A stretch of 64,000 nt of DNA from Blattamonas nauphoetae. Lineage: Eukaryota; Preaxostyla; Oxymonadida. The stretch is from positions 157,771 through 221,770 of the forward strand of contig JARBJD010000105.1 of NCBI GenBank assembly GCA_033064195.1, read 5' to 3'. A program made the position numbers and the translations under genes. The notes beneath the pieces are model-generated. The model saw nothing but the letters and a program-made list of their open reading frames with translations, made no database searches and was not told where the DNA came from. Below are positions 53,290-64,000 of the stretch, one piece after another; within the stretch, counting starts at the first letter, position 1, and each line of letters starts with the position of its first letter.

Positions 53290-56010
53290 TTGCACGTTCT
53301 CGTCGGACAACGTTTTCAACAAGATCGAGCAGCTCCGAATGATCTTCCCACCGAACTCTTCCCATCACCGCCCTCGGCGACCACACCTACCCCTTCGCCC
53401 CCAGCCTCGTCCAGTTCACGCGCCAGCTCGTCGTCCAGCTCGCTTCGGAGCTACATCCGCAGTGGACGTCGGTGGGTGACGAGTCGGACGATGGGAGTGT
53501 GTATTCGGACGACATGGACGACATACCAATGTCCAGCCCGTCCACACGCAATCCGATCGACTCCCTCTGCACCATCCAGTTCGGGGATGCTCTGGCAGAG
53601 GCTCTCTCCCTTCTCTTTTTCGCTCTTCTGAAGGAGATAGGGCAGGAAGGCGTGAGGTCGGCCGACGAAGGTCAAGAGACTTCGTTCTTCTCCGAAATGA
53701 ACACGTTCTGGGCCCAGATGGGAGAGTACAACTCGTCGCTGCTGTCTCGGAAGAAGAAGCTGATCGCATGAAAGCCCTATCTCGCTCTCCATCTCCACTC
53801 CACAAATTAGGCCTCGCCAAACACGTCGCACTTCCTCGTAGCGCAGGATAGCCTCAACATCACCATTCTGAACAAGCTGCCCATCCTGCCCAACTTCATT
53901 CCCGACACCACGTCGAAGGAGTACGCGATGAAGGTCACGGGGGTTGGAAGGAGGAACTGGAAGAGTGGAACTGCCTTCTTCCGCATCCTCCCCATGCTCT
54001 CCTCTCTCGTCCTCTCCTCGTCTACGCCACTCCCCACGCTTCCTTCTTCACTGCCCTGTTCGCTCGGTGACATCGAGTGTAGTGTGAATATAATATCCAC
54101 CTGCGTGCCTCGTCGCCCTTCCTCCTTCTCCACGTGTACCATTCTCTTTGTTTCTTCGTCTGTCTCGGCGGCGTCGCTGTCCGCACGCTGATCAGGCAGT
54201 ACCATCCCGCTGTCCTCCTCTTCCTGGCTGACCATTCGGCAGCGGTGGGGCAGAGGTCCAGAGCAACCTGATCATGTGGCTGGTCAACTCCCTCTTCTCG
54301 GACGTCCACGCCATCGACCAAGGCCGGATGGATCTGCTGAGATCGCCTGTTTGGATCGTCTCGCTCGTCCAGGCAGCCGAAGGGATGTGTGCCAGACGGA
54401 ACCTGCTCGTCCTTCTTGTCGACTACAGCTTCATGCAGCTGCAGGAAGGACGAGGAAGAAGCAGCCGAGCCCCAGCACACCCGCCTCCACGCTGCCCCTG
54501 TCTGTGGACGAGGTGGAGCAGGCGTTGGAGCTATTCCGATGGGCCAAGGCGGAGGTTGTGGTGCCGTTCATGTTTGTGTCGGCGCTGTCGGCGAGTGCCC
54601 AGTCACTCTTCATCAACTATATCTTCGTCAAATCAGACTAGACGAGCCAGTCAGCCCCTCTGCCCATCAAATCGCAGGCGATCAACAAGACGAGAGTGGT
54701 TGGAGTGTATTCGCGGCTCTCTTCCCTCACAGACACGTTCCGATTGGTCTGTCTTCTCTTTTCTCATCTTCTTCAGTTCTCCCACAGCAACGCTGTCCTC
54801 CACCAACATCCCCTCGTCCTCACTGCCCTCGCCGCGTTTTCGCAGTCTCCGAACTTTTGGGAGATGAACCAGGCACGACTGATGCTACTCAACCTCTACT
54901 CGTCGCTCCCGTTCTTCGTCAGCAAGCACAGGACACTCATCTTCAAGAAGAGCGAGCGGTGTTCGAAGCCAAGCACAAAGTGACCTGCCTCGACGTGGTG
55001 ATCAGCTGGCGCGTGATGACCGGGATGAGCATCCTTGCTCCGCTCAGTGATCAGGTCGACTTCACCCAACTCTTCACCATCAACCAGTGTCCGCGTGCCA
55101 GCTCTCAAAATGCGAGCTGCTGCTCGTTCAGCCTTCCTCCGCTGCTGTTGTTCGACGTCTCGCTCCGATTCCGTCCACATCCGTACAGCAGAAGAGATGC
55201 TGCTGTTCGACGTCGAGCTCCGATTCCGTCCACATCCGTACAGCAGAAGAGATGCTTCTGTTCGACGTCGAGCTCGAAGGGTGGTGGGACTGCTATGTGG
55301 ACTAGAGGACGAAGCTTCGTCTCCACGTCACCATCACCCCGCAGTTTCATCTCACCACAACCTCCCGCTCGGCCGTCGAAGACAGCGACGCTGCCCTTCG
55401 CATCATCTACAGCCTCGCTCTCCCACTCCACACCCGCATCATAGGTCCACCTCGTCGCGTGTGCTTGATGATGTGGTCAACGTCCTCGCTGTAGTCGTGC
55501 AGGAGAAGAACACGCCAGTCCAGACAATCATCCACGTCCACATAATCACCAATCTGTTCGAGAAGTCGCCGCACTCGTTGAGAAGGCACTCGACAAGCGT
55601 GCTCTGAACTTGAGCAGAGATAACCGCAACGAGATGCAAATGGCTGCTCGGCAGAACACGTCGCCCTCCCGATCCATCCTCACCTGCTCACACCACCCTC
55701 TCGACTCCAGTTCAGCTCAGTCCCCGCATTTTTACGTATGATCCGACGCCCCCGACACAGCCCTCTTCTCCCCACACTCACCCATCGTCCCCAGCTTCGA
55801 CACCCCATGCACCTGCTGCTCGGCGGGAAGGGCACGGTGCAGATCGACCACCTCCTCCACATCCGCACAGACACTCTCCGCCTCTTCACCTCCGTCTTCC
55901 TCCGCTGCTCAATGAGTTCAAGCAGGCTGGCATCCACCAGCAATCCAACGTCGAGTTCTTCCAAATGAGGATGGGCCAGAAGGACCCAGCCATCGCGCTG
56001 TTTGTTTCTG
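53290..56010 (+). pseudogene. Large unrecognised coding tract split by frameshifts
   Basis: GC-richer DNA carries coding-like segments in changing frames. In order: NVFNKIEQLRMIFPPNS (about 53310), then ALGDHTYPFAPSLVQFTRQL to RKKKLIA (53370-53771), then LNITILNKLPILPNFIPDTT (53850), then NLIMWLVNSLFSDVHAIDQG (54270), then LSVDEVEQALELFRWAKAEV (54500-54641), then RLVCLLFSHLLQFSHSNAVL (54750-54983), then the 55-bp repeat, and finally EFKQAGIHQQSNVEFFQMRM (55915-55980). They read as one helical protein on the plus strand. Some breaks may be short introns, but several lack GT-AG borders. I could not assign a family. Confidence 0.45.
55150..55270 (+). repeat. 55-bp tandem repeat, about 2.2 copies, frame-breaking
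   Basis: GTTCGACGTC recurs at 55150, 55205 and 55260, with nearly identical 55-bp units between (shared CCGATTCCGTCCACATCCGTAC is visible in the first two). Because 55 is not a multiple of three, each copy shifts the frame, and the same peptide LLFDVSLRFRP/LLFDVELRFRP/LLFDVELEGWW is encoded in three different frames. This argues the surrounding tract no longer encodes a functional protein, or that the repeat arose very recently. Confidence 0.85.
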
Positions 56011-56444
56011 TTTCGCTTTTATTCTCTTCAGGGTTGCTGCTCAGTTTTTGAAAGGGCATTCATTCCTTCGGAAGGACTGACATTTGTCTCATATTTGTCG
56101 TTGTTGGATTTATTGAAGGGAGAAATCAAGAACTCGAGAGGATGTGCAATGCGGACGAAGAGTGAATGAAGAGCGAACGGAGGGCGAACTGAAGACGAAA
56201 ACAGCACGAACACTACGTGAACGGATTACGAACGGAGGGAGAACGAATTGGATTCTTCGAAGAGTTGAGTGAACGGATTATTGTTTATTATCGACCTGCC
56301 TCCTCTCATCACAGGATTTAATTGTGTGTTTTGGAATATCCTTCTATTGTTTTGATGTCTCTAATGGCATTTGTGATTATTCTCAATTCCCAACGTTGCC
56401 TTGATGTCAGTATACTGGATAAAATAATGTATTGTCGTGCCAAC

Positions 56445-57144
56445 TCAACACGATGACTTCTGAGCCTTTGAGTGAGAGTCGGAGTAAATGGTGGGTGCGA
56501 TCATACATTCCAAGCCACCACGTGCTATCGGACAAAAAGCGACCAGAATTATCACTATTTGAATTTCTTCATACCGAATTCTCACCAGCGACCATTTTCT
56601 CCACCGAGCGGCCATTTTGGAACAGCCTGGGCGGAACACAGAAATATTGTGTGACCAAATTACGATCAAGTCCGATGCAGGCCAGTATGCTAATTCGTTT
56701 TTCGTCACTATCAACAGGAAAATGGTTTGCATCCACTGGGGTGTCTGTTGGGACAACGACTTTTCTAGTTGTGCCATCATGGAAGGCTTGGTAGTCACTT
56801 TCATCTGCGTGGAACACAAACCAAATTGGTATGCCTCGTAAATTTCGCTCTAGGATTCTTTGATATTTCAGAATATCGCTCCCAGCCAGGTTCATTCTCC
56901 TCTCTTCTCGAGGATGATGTTCCAGAATCTTGATTTCGGGATGACGAGAAAAGAAACCCTCGTACCAGCTGTGACCGACTCTGTGATTACATCGCTGCGC
57001 AGCTTTGTCTTTTAATTCCATGATAGAAAGTGGTTTACCAAGCAAAAATTTCTTGGTTGCCAACTCAACGAGGCCGACTTGGGACATTTTCTTCTGGCAT
57101 TTCGAGTTCACACGAACGGAAAACTGAAACAGTTTTGGTAACAT
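56445..57144 (-). pseudogene. Broken pogo/CENP-B-like transposase fragment (N-terminal part)
   Basis: The minus-strand frame 57144-56569 carries a CENP-B-type DNA-binding segment (AAQRCNHRVGHSWYEGFFSR, then HPEIKIL) and the start of a DDE domain (IWFVFHADESDYQAFHDG then TTRKVVVP, the first catalytic Asp in HADES). The reading then shifts into the frame ending near 56445 (ECMIAPTIYSDSHSK). The C-terminal catalytic part is missing. It lies directly behind another transposase remnant on the same strand, with about 180 bp between. Confidence 0.6.
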
Positions 57145-58968
57145 TTACGACAAAAAGAGGGTTAATTCTGCATCAGAATTGAATTGTGAGTCATCCTGAG
57201 AGTTAAAACTTGTTTCGTCTCCATCTAAGTCACTGTCGTCTGAGTCACTTTCTCTGCTCTTCCTTCTTCCTTCCGAATGCTTCTTCATCAGATTTGCCCA
57301 CCACTCACTCTTTTTTCTTTTTGGAGTCAATGTTGAATGAGTTCATTTTGTTTTTGAGGGAGATCAATCGTCAAAGGAGGATGGCCCGAACTGGAGGACT
57401 CTTCGTCTTCATTTTGGAATAGCTCGGGTATCCTCGTGTCTTTTCTCGCCCTTCTCCTGTCAATGGTGATGTTCATGCTTTGTGGATGCGTCGCGATAGT
57501 GAAGGGGTGAATTACTTGACCAAAGGATTTTTCTGGTTTTGTCCTTTTTGTTTCCACCAAGATCGCCGAGATAGTTCGGTATTGTTCGAGTGAAGCATTT
57601 GCCAGTGGAGCTGCAGAAATTCCGTTTTGATTCGAGACATAAACTAGGTAAAACATATGTCCGTTGATTTTGAGGCCAGGAAGTGATGCTGGGGGAGGCG
57701 GTGTGAAATGCTCAAATATATGATGGGTGGAGATAATTGATTTCGCTTTCAATGTTTCAAAGAACGCAATAAAGTCTTGAATCGTACTGATCACTTGTTC
57801 CCCAAGATGATCTTTCACTTTGTTGGTGAGATATCCGAATGCTGAGTCTACACGTGGTTTTCCGTGTCCTTCATGGTAGAAGGCGACTTGAACGGTGAGT
57901 TGTGGGCGAGATTCTAACAAAGATTTCAGGAGGAAACATAACACTGTCTTAGTCCGAAAATGAGGTCCTATGTCGAATACAAATGTAATTTTTGAAGCTT
58001 CTCGGCAAATAGGAGTTGAAAGGAGAGATGACAAGGCGGCAACTACGAAGAATCCATCATGGTTCAATATTTCTGACAAATAATGGGTAAAGTTCAACTG
58101 TTTCGTCCCGAGGCGCTCTGTGCAAATGCAACACCCAAGATGTGTTAGGTGTTGGAATTTATAAAAGTCCTTACTTCCTTGATCCTCCCTGATTGCCATT
58201 TTCCAATTGTCCTTGAAATCAACTAGGATGACCAGTTCTCCATCATGACAAGCTTCGATCGCTTCCTCCACAAATTATCTTTGAATTAGGGCATGTTTTC
58301 GATGTAATTCAAATATTCTTTCTTCTTCTAACAACTCTTCAGGAACGATGTGACCAGCGCCAATCATCTCAGCCTTTAGTTTTCGAAGGTATGACAGTCT
58401 ATCACATCGATTACAGACGTCGGTACGTCGCTTCGCGCGACCGAGTCGTTTAGTTGCTTTCGGAATGCGGACTCGGTGAATGGTGATTCGGGATGATCTT
58501 TCTTAAATTCAATGTATAATGCTCTTTTGTTCCTCGAGAAATTCTTTTTCCCATCTCCATTCCTCGCCAGGGCTGGGTTGAATATTTCTTCAAGAAATCC
58601 TTGCTGCGCTTCCAAATGGACACGGAACGATTCTGTACAAGCTCTGAAGGTTGGTTTTGGCTTGACAATCTGCGCTTCGCATGTTTCTGTGGTGTTGACA
58701 TCGATCCATTCGAAGAGAATCAAAAAATCTTCGGACTGATATTTCTTTGTCCCAGGAGGTTTCGGTTTTGTATATGCCTGATATTCTTTTGTTTTAGCTC
58801 GGTTCTGAGCCTGTCTGACACTGTTGGCAGTACCATCAAAACCGAAAGTATTGAGATCACCGAAACTAAACGACTGAACAAGCGTTTGAAGGAGGAGGAT
58901 CTGTTCGTGTCTTCGCATTTTTTATAGCATTTTCCCAGTTCCAAAAGCAACAAAAACATTTGGTCCAT
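57145..58968 (-). pseudogene. Decayed DDE-type transposase of uncertain family
   Basis: Read from 58918 downward, an N-terminal segment (SEDFLILFEWIDVNTTETCE, and KRALYIEFKKDHPESPFTES) shifts frame near 58440 into VCNRCDRLSYLRKLKAEMIG and ELHRKHALIQR. A stop follows, then a third segment 58271-57327 with VILVDFKDNWKMAIREDQG, NFTHYLSEILNHDGFFVVAA, ITFVFDIGPHFRTKTVLCF and FYHEGHGKPRVDSAFGYLTN. A Cys-x2-Cys finger, spaced Asp residues and an HGKP-type end motif fit a DDE transposase of a cut-and-paste DNA transposon. One frameshift and at least one stop kill it. An acidic C-terminal frame (57330-57145) follows. Confidence 0.55.
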
Positions 58969-59840
58969 GATTTAATTGCCCCATGCTGTATTTCTCAAAA
59001 TGTGATGGAATATCAATTCATATTGTTCATTTAACTTTTTTTAGCAAGTGTGAGTATTCTTTGTGAAAGATGAAACATCATATTTGATGAAATGCCGACA
59101 GGGAGAGGACAATCCATTTCACCCATAAATTGTGTCGTCCGAAATGCCAGACGAAAATGTCCCACTTCTTGCTCTTCAGAGAGAGAAGTGTTGGTTTTTT
59201 CTTCTCTTTTTCACGACTGATTCAGCCCTGATTTGTCGGACGAGCGACGGATCGCAGTCGGTCATGTTTGCTATTTGGGACAATATTTTGACATTATAGC
59301 TCACAACCTTAAAATGAGAATTTCCGAAAATCCGTAAATCCTTCACGAATTGAGATTGTATGTTTTTCTTAATTGAGATTCTTGATGTTTTGATCTCAAA
59401 GTCTGTTCTATTGACAAATGTAGTGTGATCGAACCATATTCGTGATGTTATGTCCGAGGATTCCTGAAAAGGGTGTTTTCCGATTTCGCTGTCTGTCTAC
59501 TGCAGTTTTGTCATGAATTAATTGGCCATCAGTATCCTGGAAACAGTCTGTTCTATATATTTCGTCATCTCACTTCAATCTCAGATTTTAGGGTACCCAA
59601 TCGTCCACCATTCATATCATCCCAGGTCTGTCTTTGTTACGCATTGCTTATTGTCCATATCTGACTTAGGTCACTATGGATCTGGTCATGAAGTGAATCA
59701 TAAAAGGAGGCCAAATATGGTCATCTCTGGATTGATACCCTTCGAACCCTTCCACTCGTCGTCAAAGTTTTATCTCTCGGTCTTCATTATTTTCCATTCA
59801 TTCATTTTGCTCTTCCAATCTCACACACGCTAACCACCCG
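58969..59840. other. Region between the transposase remnants and the anoctamin pseudogene
   Basis: About 870 bp. AT-rich DNA with GTCCGACGAC-type short inverted pieces around 59130-59260 may hold a transposon end, but no matching opposite end was found. Plus-strand frames at 59473-59833 are hydrophobic and may include the first, degraded exons of the anoctamin copy. No intact gene was seen. Confidence 0.3.
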
Positions 59841-62660
59841 TTCCCGAAGGCTCTCACCAATGCTGACGATGTCGAGCTGAAGGATCTTCTCAAACTCCAC
59901 GAAGCTTCACAGCCAATTGAGATTGTTGACTATATGTTGGTCTTTGAAAATACAGAGCATCCATCGTTCAAAGAGAAAGAGACAAAATCCTTGAAGAGGC
60001 AGCCGTATGGAATCTTCTGTTCTCTACCCCGCATTCTCTCACTCATCACATCCATTCTCATCTCGAATATCCAGAAGAAAAATCTAAAGAAAAACCGAAG
60101 ACAGACACGTTATCAAGCGCCTGCTCGAACGTCTGTGCTAAAAGTGGTAGACCTCCGGAGAACCTCGAATGCGATGCTAACAAAAGTGCTGGAGACTTGG
60201 TTGACGACGAGATTGCACAGATCCGGCTGGAACAGTCGAGAGAACGACGAGAACACCAACAGACCAAAAGTACGAAAAGCAGTAAAAGAGGCTGAAATGG
60301 CAGAGGTCGCACAAACTGAAAACAACGATGATGTCAACGAGGTGGCACTCTTTCCAAGTCGAAGCAGAAGACCAGCAAAGACATTGAGAAAGTCAAGCAG
60401 CTCATCATGACCAAGCTCGCAGACCGAAGAATCGCTTTCGACGAACAGAAGAGCGTTGACGGAAAGAACATTCTTCTTCGAATTTCTGCCATATTTGAGG
60501 CCTTGTGTATCGAAGCGGAACGTCTCCACATCAAAAGGTTCTCAAAGAAGAGTTCGTCACGAACGAAGATGACACCGGCATCATCGAATTCACCGTTCAG
60601 CACAGAAAGATTTTCCGGGGATTGATCGGCCAAATGTGTTTTCTACCCTTCCGAGGCGAAAGTGACTTGCCTGGTCGCTCCTCACTTCCATAGAGGTTAC
60701 CAACGACGATAAATTTGGAGACATTCCTTTGGGGACAGCCTCATCCCTCAAGTCGGTGTGGAAGTGGTACAAGTTCGGGCTAGGAACGCCACCCAATGCA
60801 CTTGCCAGCTATTTCGGTTGAGAGGGTTGCAGCACAGTTCGCGTTCAACGAATACCTCATCAAGTCACTCTCCATCCTCGCATTGGTTGGGATCGTCGTC
60901 TTCGTCCTCGACCAGGTGGACAGGACAGGCACTGCACGAACAATTGCGTAGCTCGTCGATGTTGTCATCATCTTCGTCCGGTCTTCCATTTTCGACCGTC
61001 TCTGGCGCCGAAAGAACGCGCGCAGCCTGTACGACACAAACTCCCTCAAACCAACCGAGCCAGACATGATCCGACCCGTGTTCATCGGAAAGATGCAGTT
61101 CTCAGACATCACCGGCCACACCGAACGTGTCTACCCCACCCGACTCAAAGTGTGTCGGACAGTGGTAAGCTGGATCGTCAGTGCCATCTTCCTCGCTCTC
61201 TCGATTGCGGGGCAGTGGGCGACTGTGTTCTACGAGGCAGACCTTGTCAGCACATTTCATGTCCAGGCCGATTCGGAGGCTGTACTGTTCCTCGTCCGAT
61301 GCAAGCCTGGCCTGATCAACGGAGTGCTGCAGATGGTACTGTGGTCACTGTATGGACGAGTGGCGGTGTGGCTGACCGAGTTTGAGAATCACAAACGGTC
61401 GGAAAAGCACGAATTGTGGTATACGATGAAGATGGTTGTGTTTCTGCTGGTGAACTCGTCGTTCTCGTTCTTCATCATCTTGCCCAGAGCCGATCTGGGA
61501 AGAGCGTCCAACGAGGACGAGCTCTTCAAGCAGCTCACTCTTCGTGCGAACATCCTCCTCATCCTCCAGTTCCTGAAGAGGGCTCGGACACACTGTCATT
61601 GGCAATCTGATCGGGAGTGTCCCTGTGGAGGAGACGAGCACAAACACGACACTACGAACGGAAGAAGAGGGCGCTGTGAAGAACTTGGACGACGACCAGT
61701 CGCGCTTCAACACCCCAACACCCGGTATGGACCTGATGAGCCAAGACCTGTATAGCCAGACACAAAGCAGGCTGAACACAATGGAGACAGCAGACGACGT
61801 GCGGGGCGGAAGGGAAGAAAGAAAAGTAGAAGAAGAAGGTCAGGCCGTCCACCAAAATGACTGTGGTGCCACGCGAGCTGATGCTGGAGCTGCGGGAGAA
61901 GCGGAGGGAGTTCAGGAGTACGAGAACGAGTACAACAAACGCATGTCGGAAGTCGAGTTTGAGCAGTCGAAGGGCAAGTACGATTACGTGCAGCAGTATC
62001 TGGACAAGCTGAACTACATCCTGCAGATCGCCTTCTTCACTCCGATCTCGCCCCTCTCGTCCCTCGTGGCTCTCATCAGCGGCGTGCTCGACACCCTCTC
62101 CGCGCGGTACAAGCTGCTCAACACAAAGCAACACCCGATCCCGTCGACTCGCCCAAACACGTCGTGGATGGAAACGTCGATCACGACGATCATCTGGCCT
62201 CCATCCCGCTCACCACACTCGAGCTGTATTACTGTTTCCGCGCCAAGCTGACCGACCTCTTCACGGGAGGCTACACTCCAACCACTGCAGACAACGCAGC
62301 GTTTGTTTCTTCATCCAGTTTCTTGCTGCGTTGGCACTGGAGAACTTGTTTCTGGCAGTCCGTGCGGCGATTGCGCTGTCTGTCAGTGCGGTCCTGAGAA
62401 TGGTGCGCAGATCGATCAAAGAGGACGAGGTGACTTACTTTCTCTTCCTCAAATTCATTTCCCTTTTCAGAAAATGTAAGAGGATATGCTCAGCCTTGTC
62501 AGAAACGATAAGAAGGAGCGTGAGAGGAAGCGATTCAAGACGGACATGGAGGAGTTCTACAGAAAACAAGAAGAACGGAAGAAGAAACCGTCCTTGACAT
62601 TCACCCCGAACTCAAGAAGAAAAAGCATCCTTAATCAAGGTGCTTTCCCTTCTTCATTTG
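59841..62660 (+). pseudogene. Anoctamin (TMEM16) pseudogene with several frameshifts
   Basis: In order along the plus strand, in changing frames: the N-terminal dimerisation region (LLKLHEASQPIEIVDYMLVF near 59890, then KVKQLIMTKLADRRIAFDEQ and LLRISAIFEALCIEAERLHI), the pre-membrane segment SLKSVWKWYKFGLGTPPNAL then FGERVAAQFAFNEYLIK, transmembrane parts (VSWIVSAIFLALSIAGQWAT, YTMKMVVFLLVNSSFSFFII), then YDYVQQYLDKLNYILQIAFF with TPISPLSSLVALISGVLDTL, and ALENLFLAVRAAIALSVSAV with a charged tail. This is the anoctamin family order (calcium-activated scramblases and channels). Frameshifts near 60345, 61590, 61905 and 62310 break it; none has GT-AG borders that I could fit. Calcium-binding acidic residues could not be checked reliably. 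Confidence 0.7.
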
Positions 62661-62799
62661 GTGCGTATTAATTTTTCACATTTTAACTTGCTTCTAATCG
62701 ATCAACCCCTTAAACATATCTCACCTGGTTTCAGCTTTCTTTCTTCGTTTATCTTGTTTCTGTGCATTCTTCGATTCATTTCTTATGCACTCATGATTG

Positions 62800-64000
62800 T
62801 AGACTGCATCTGCTCAAATCGACACGGAATTCGGGGCGATCAAGCTGAAAGTGGGCTTCATCCTCATCTTCGACGACATCATCGGGCTTAAGATGCAGCA
62901 GAGCATCTACCTGCGCTCAGAGGGTCTGACGTACCAGATGGAGTCAGAGGAGCTTCCTATTCGTATATCTCTATTTTGTAGTCCGTCACATCAAACTTCT
63001 TTATGTCGACTACTAACTTGTCCTTTCATCTCAGCTTATCCAAGCATATCCACACATCCCTACTGACAACATATCTGAACAGAGTCTATGTTCTGGAGAT
63101 TTTCAGCGAAGCCTATCATTCAAACCAGGTAACAGCCCGACCACATGGGATATATTCTTAATATGGAATTCTTGATAATTCACGCTGTTTCTCTGTTATG
63201 TTCGTTCATTATTTGTCGTTCTTTCGGTCGCAGATCGGAGAGTCTACAATCAACATCCTGACGCAGGATCGCGGCTATCGCACTGAATGATCTCCAACAA
63301 GAACACTTTTACGACAACAACGTCATTTGCCAGCTCAAAGTCTGCTTTCCACTTCATCTTATTGACCATTTTCTCTCCCATCGTCTCCATCCATTCCACA
63401 ACAAACGTCATCAGTTGGTTGACCAAAGCTAAAACCACGCCCTGCTACATCATCAAAGCCACAGACTCCTTTGGCACAGAAAATAAAACAGAAGACACAA
63501 GTGTCTGCCACATCCCAAACACCCATCGCACTCCAACACGCCGGAATGCATCAATGAAGCTGAGTAATATTCATGGATCCAGTCAACCAGATTAAATCAG
63601 CTCTCTAAGCGCAGTCGACTCTGTGGCCATTGAGTTTGGTCATCAAGATATCAAACGCTTCTTCAAATCAAGAAGTCGGCTGTTTTCGTTAATAGGATAT
63701 ACAATACTCTTGCCAAAATTCTTCGATCTGAATTATTGGGCGAGTTTGGGCACAGTTGCTGCTTGCTGGTTCAAATTGTCGCTGACGACAGTCCCAATGC
63801 GATTTCCACGATTCTAAAGAAGGATTGAACAGATCGCAGGTCGAGGTGGAAGATTCAAGTGGATAGTGTTGAGGATACATTTGTAGCGACGTGACATGTT
63901 ACAAGGAACCACAGACTAGAGTAAACACCTCATCGAACAAAACACTCTCTGTCCTCGTTCGCGGACTTGAATGCTAACTTGAACATTCACAAATGCATCC
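62800..64000 (+). other. Partly coding, unrecognised region to the end of the window
   Basis: A plus-strand segment near 62805-62960 reads IDTEFGAIKLKVGFILIFDD then IIGLKMQQSIYLRSEGLTYQ before closing; short introns or decay follow. A further ORF at 63287-63595 (Ser/Thr-rich) may be spurious. No family recognised. The DNA from about 63600 to the end shows no convincing gene. Confidence 0.3.

Noticed and set aside
1-64000. Prokaryotic systems, CRISPR arrays, operons or tRNA/rRNA genes
   Set aside because: Spliceosomal introns and eukaryotic families throughout; no spaced direct repeats, no ribosome-binding-site pattern and no tRNA B-box with a foldable cloverleaf were seen.

Overview
The window is nuclear DNA from a unicellular eukaryote. 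Spliceosomal introns are abundant and very short (mostly about 25-115 nt, GT-AG, one GC-AG). Standard stop codons are used, intergenic gaps are small, and the genes encode ribosomal proteins, exosome and chromatin factors. My best inference is an excavate protist, perhaps an oxymonad-like metamonad. That rests on GGAI-type beta-helix surface-protein remnants, the gene content and the intron style; it is not proven by anything here. No tRNA, rRNA or CRISPR was found. Gene models were built by hand by joining exons whose phases and protein motifs agree.

The first part (1-27.4 kb) opens with the 3' end of a plus-strand gene, followed by ten consecutive minus-strand genes: Mtr4-like RNA helicase, ribosomal protein eL38, an ataxin-3-like Josephin deubiquitinase, a PHD plus extended-PHD protein, a PHD protein with DDT/WHIM-like segments, a BET protein (one bromodomain plus NET domain), ribosomal protein S13, an FYRN/FYRC protein, a 1471-residue protein with two tandem fungal-type Zn2Cys6 clusters, and an armadillo-repeat protein resembling radial-spoke RSPH14. 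Five or six of these act on chromatin or transcription.

The middle part (28-45.3 kb) has an NTF2-like-domain protein, a nicotinamidase-type isochorismatase hydrolase and a 1.56 kb near-perfect palindrome flanked by TA. After it come an alpha/beta hydrolase, a small unrecognised gene, an R2R3 Myb protein, a LIN54/tesmin-type CXC protein convergent with the Myb gene, and a type I membrane protein whose ectodomain resembles HAP2/GCS1. Myb and LIN54 are partners in the animal and plant DREAM/MMB complexes.

The last part (45.3-64 kb) is repeat-rich and decayed. One inverted-repeat element with a 5-bp target duplication is interrupted by a second element with 17-bp terminal inverted repeats and a 10-bp target duplication. 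There are two or three broken DDE transposase genes, a beta-helix surface-protein remnant, a large unrecognised coding tract split by frameshifts and a 55-bp tandem repeat, and an anoctamin (TMEM16) gene broken by several frameshifts. The contrast with the intact first 45 kb suggests genuine pseudogenes rather than uniform base-calling error, though reads would be needed to settle that.
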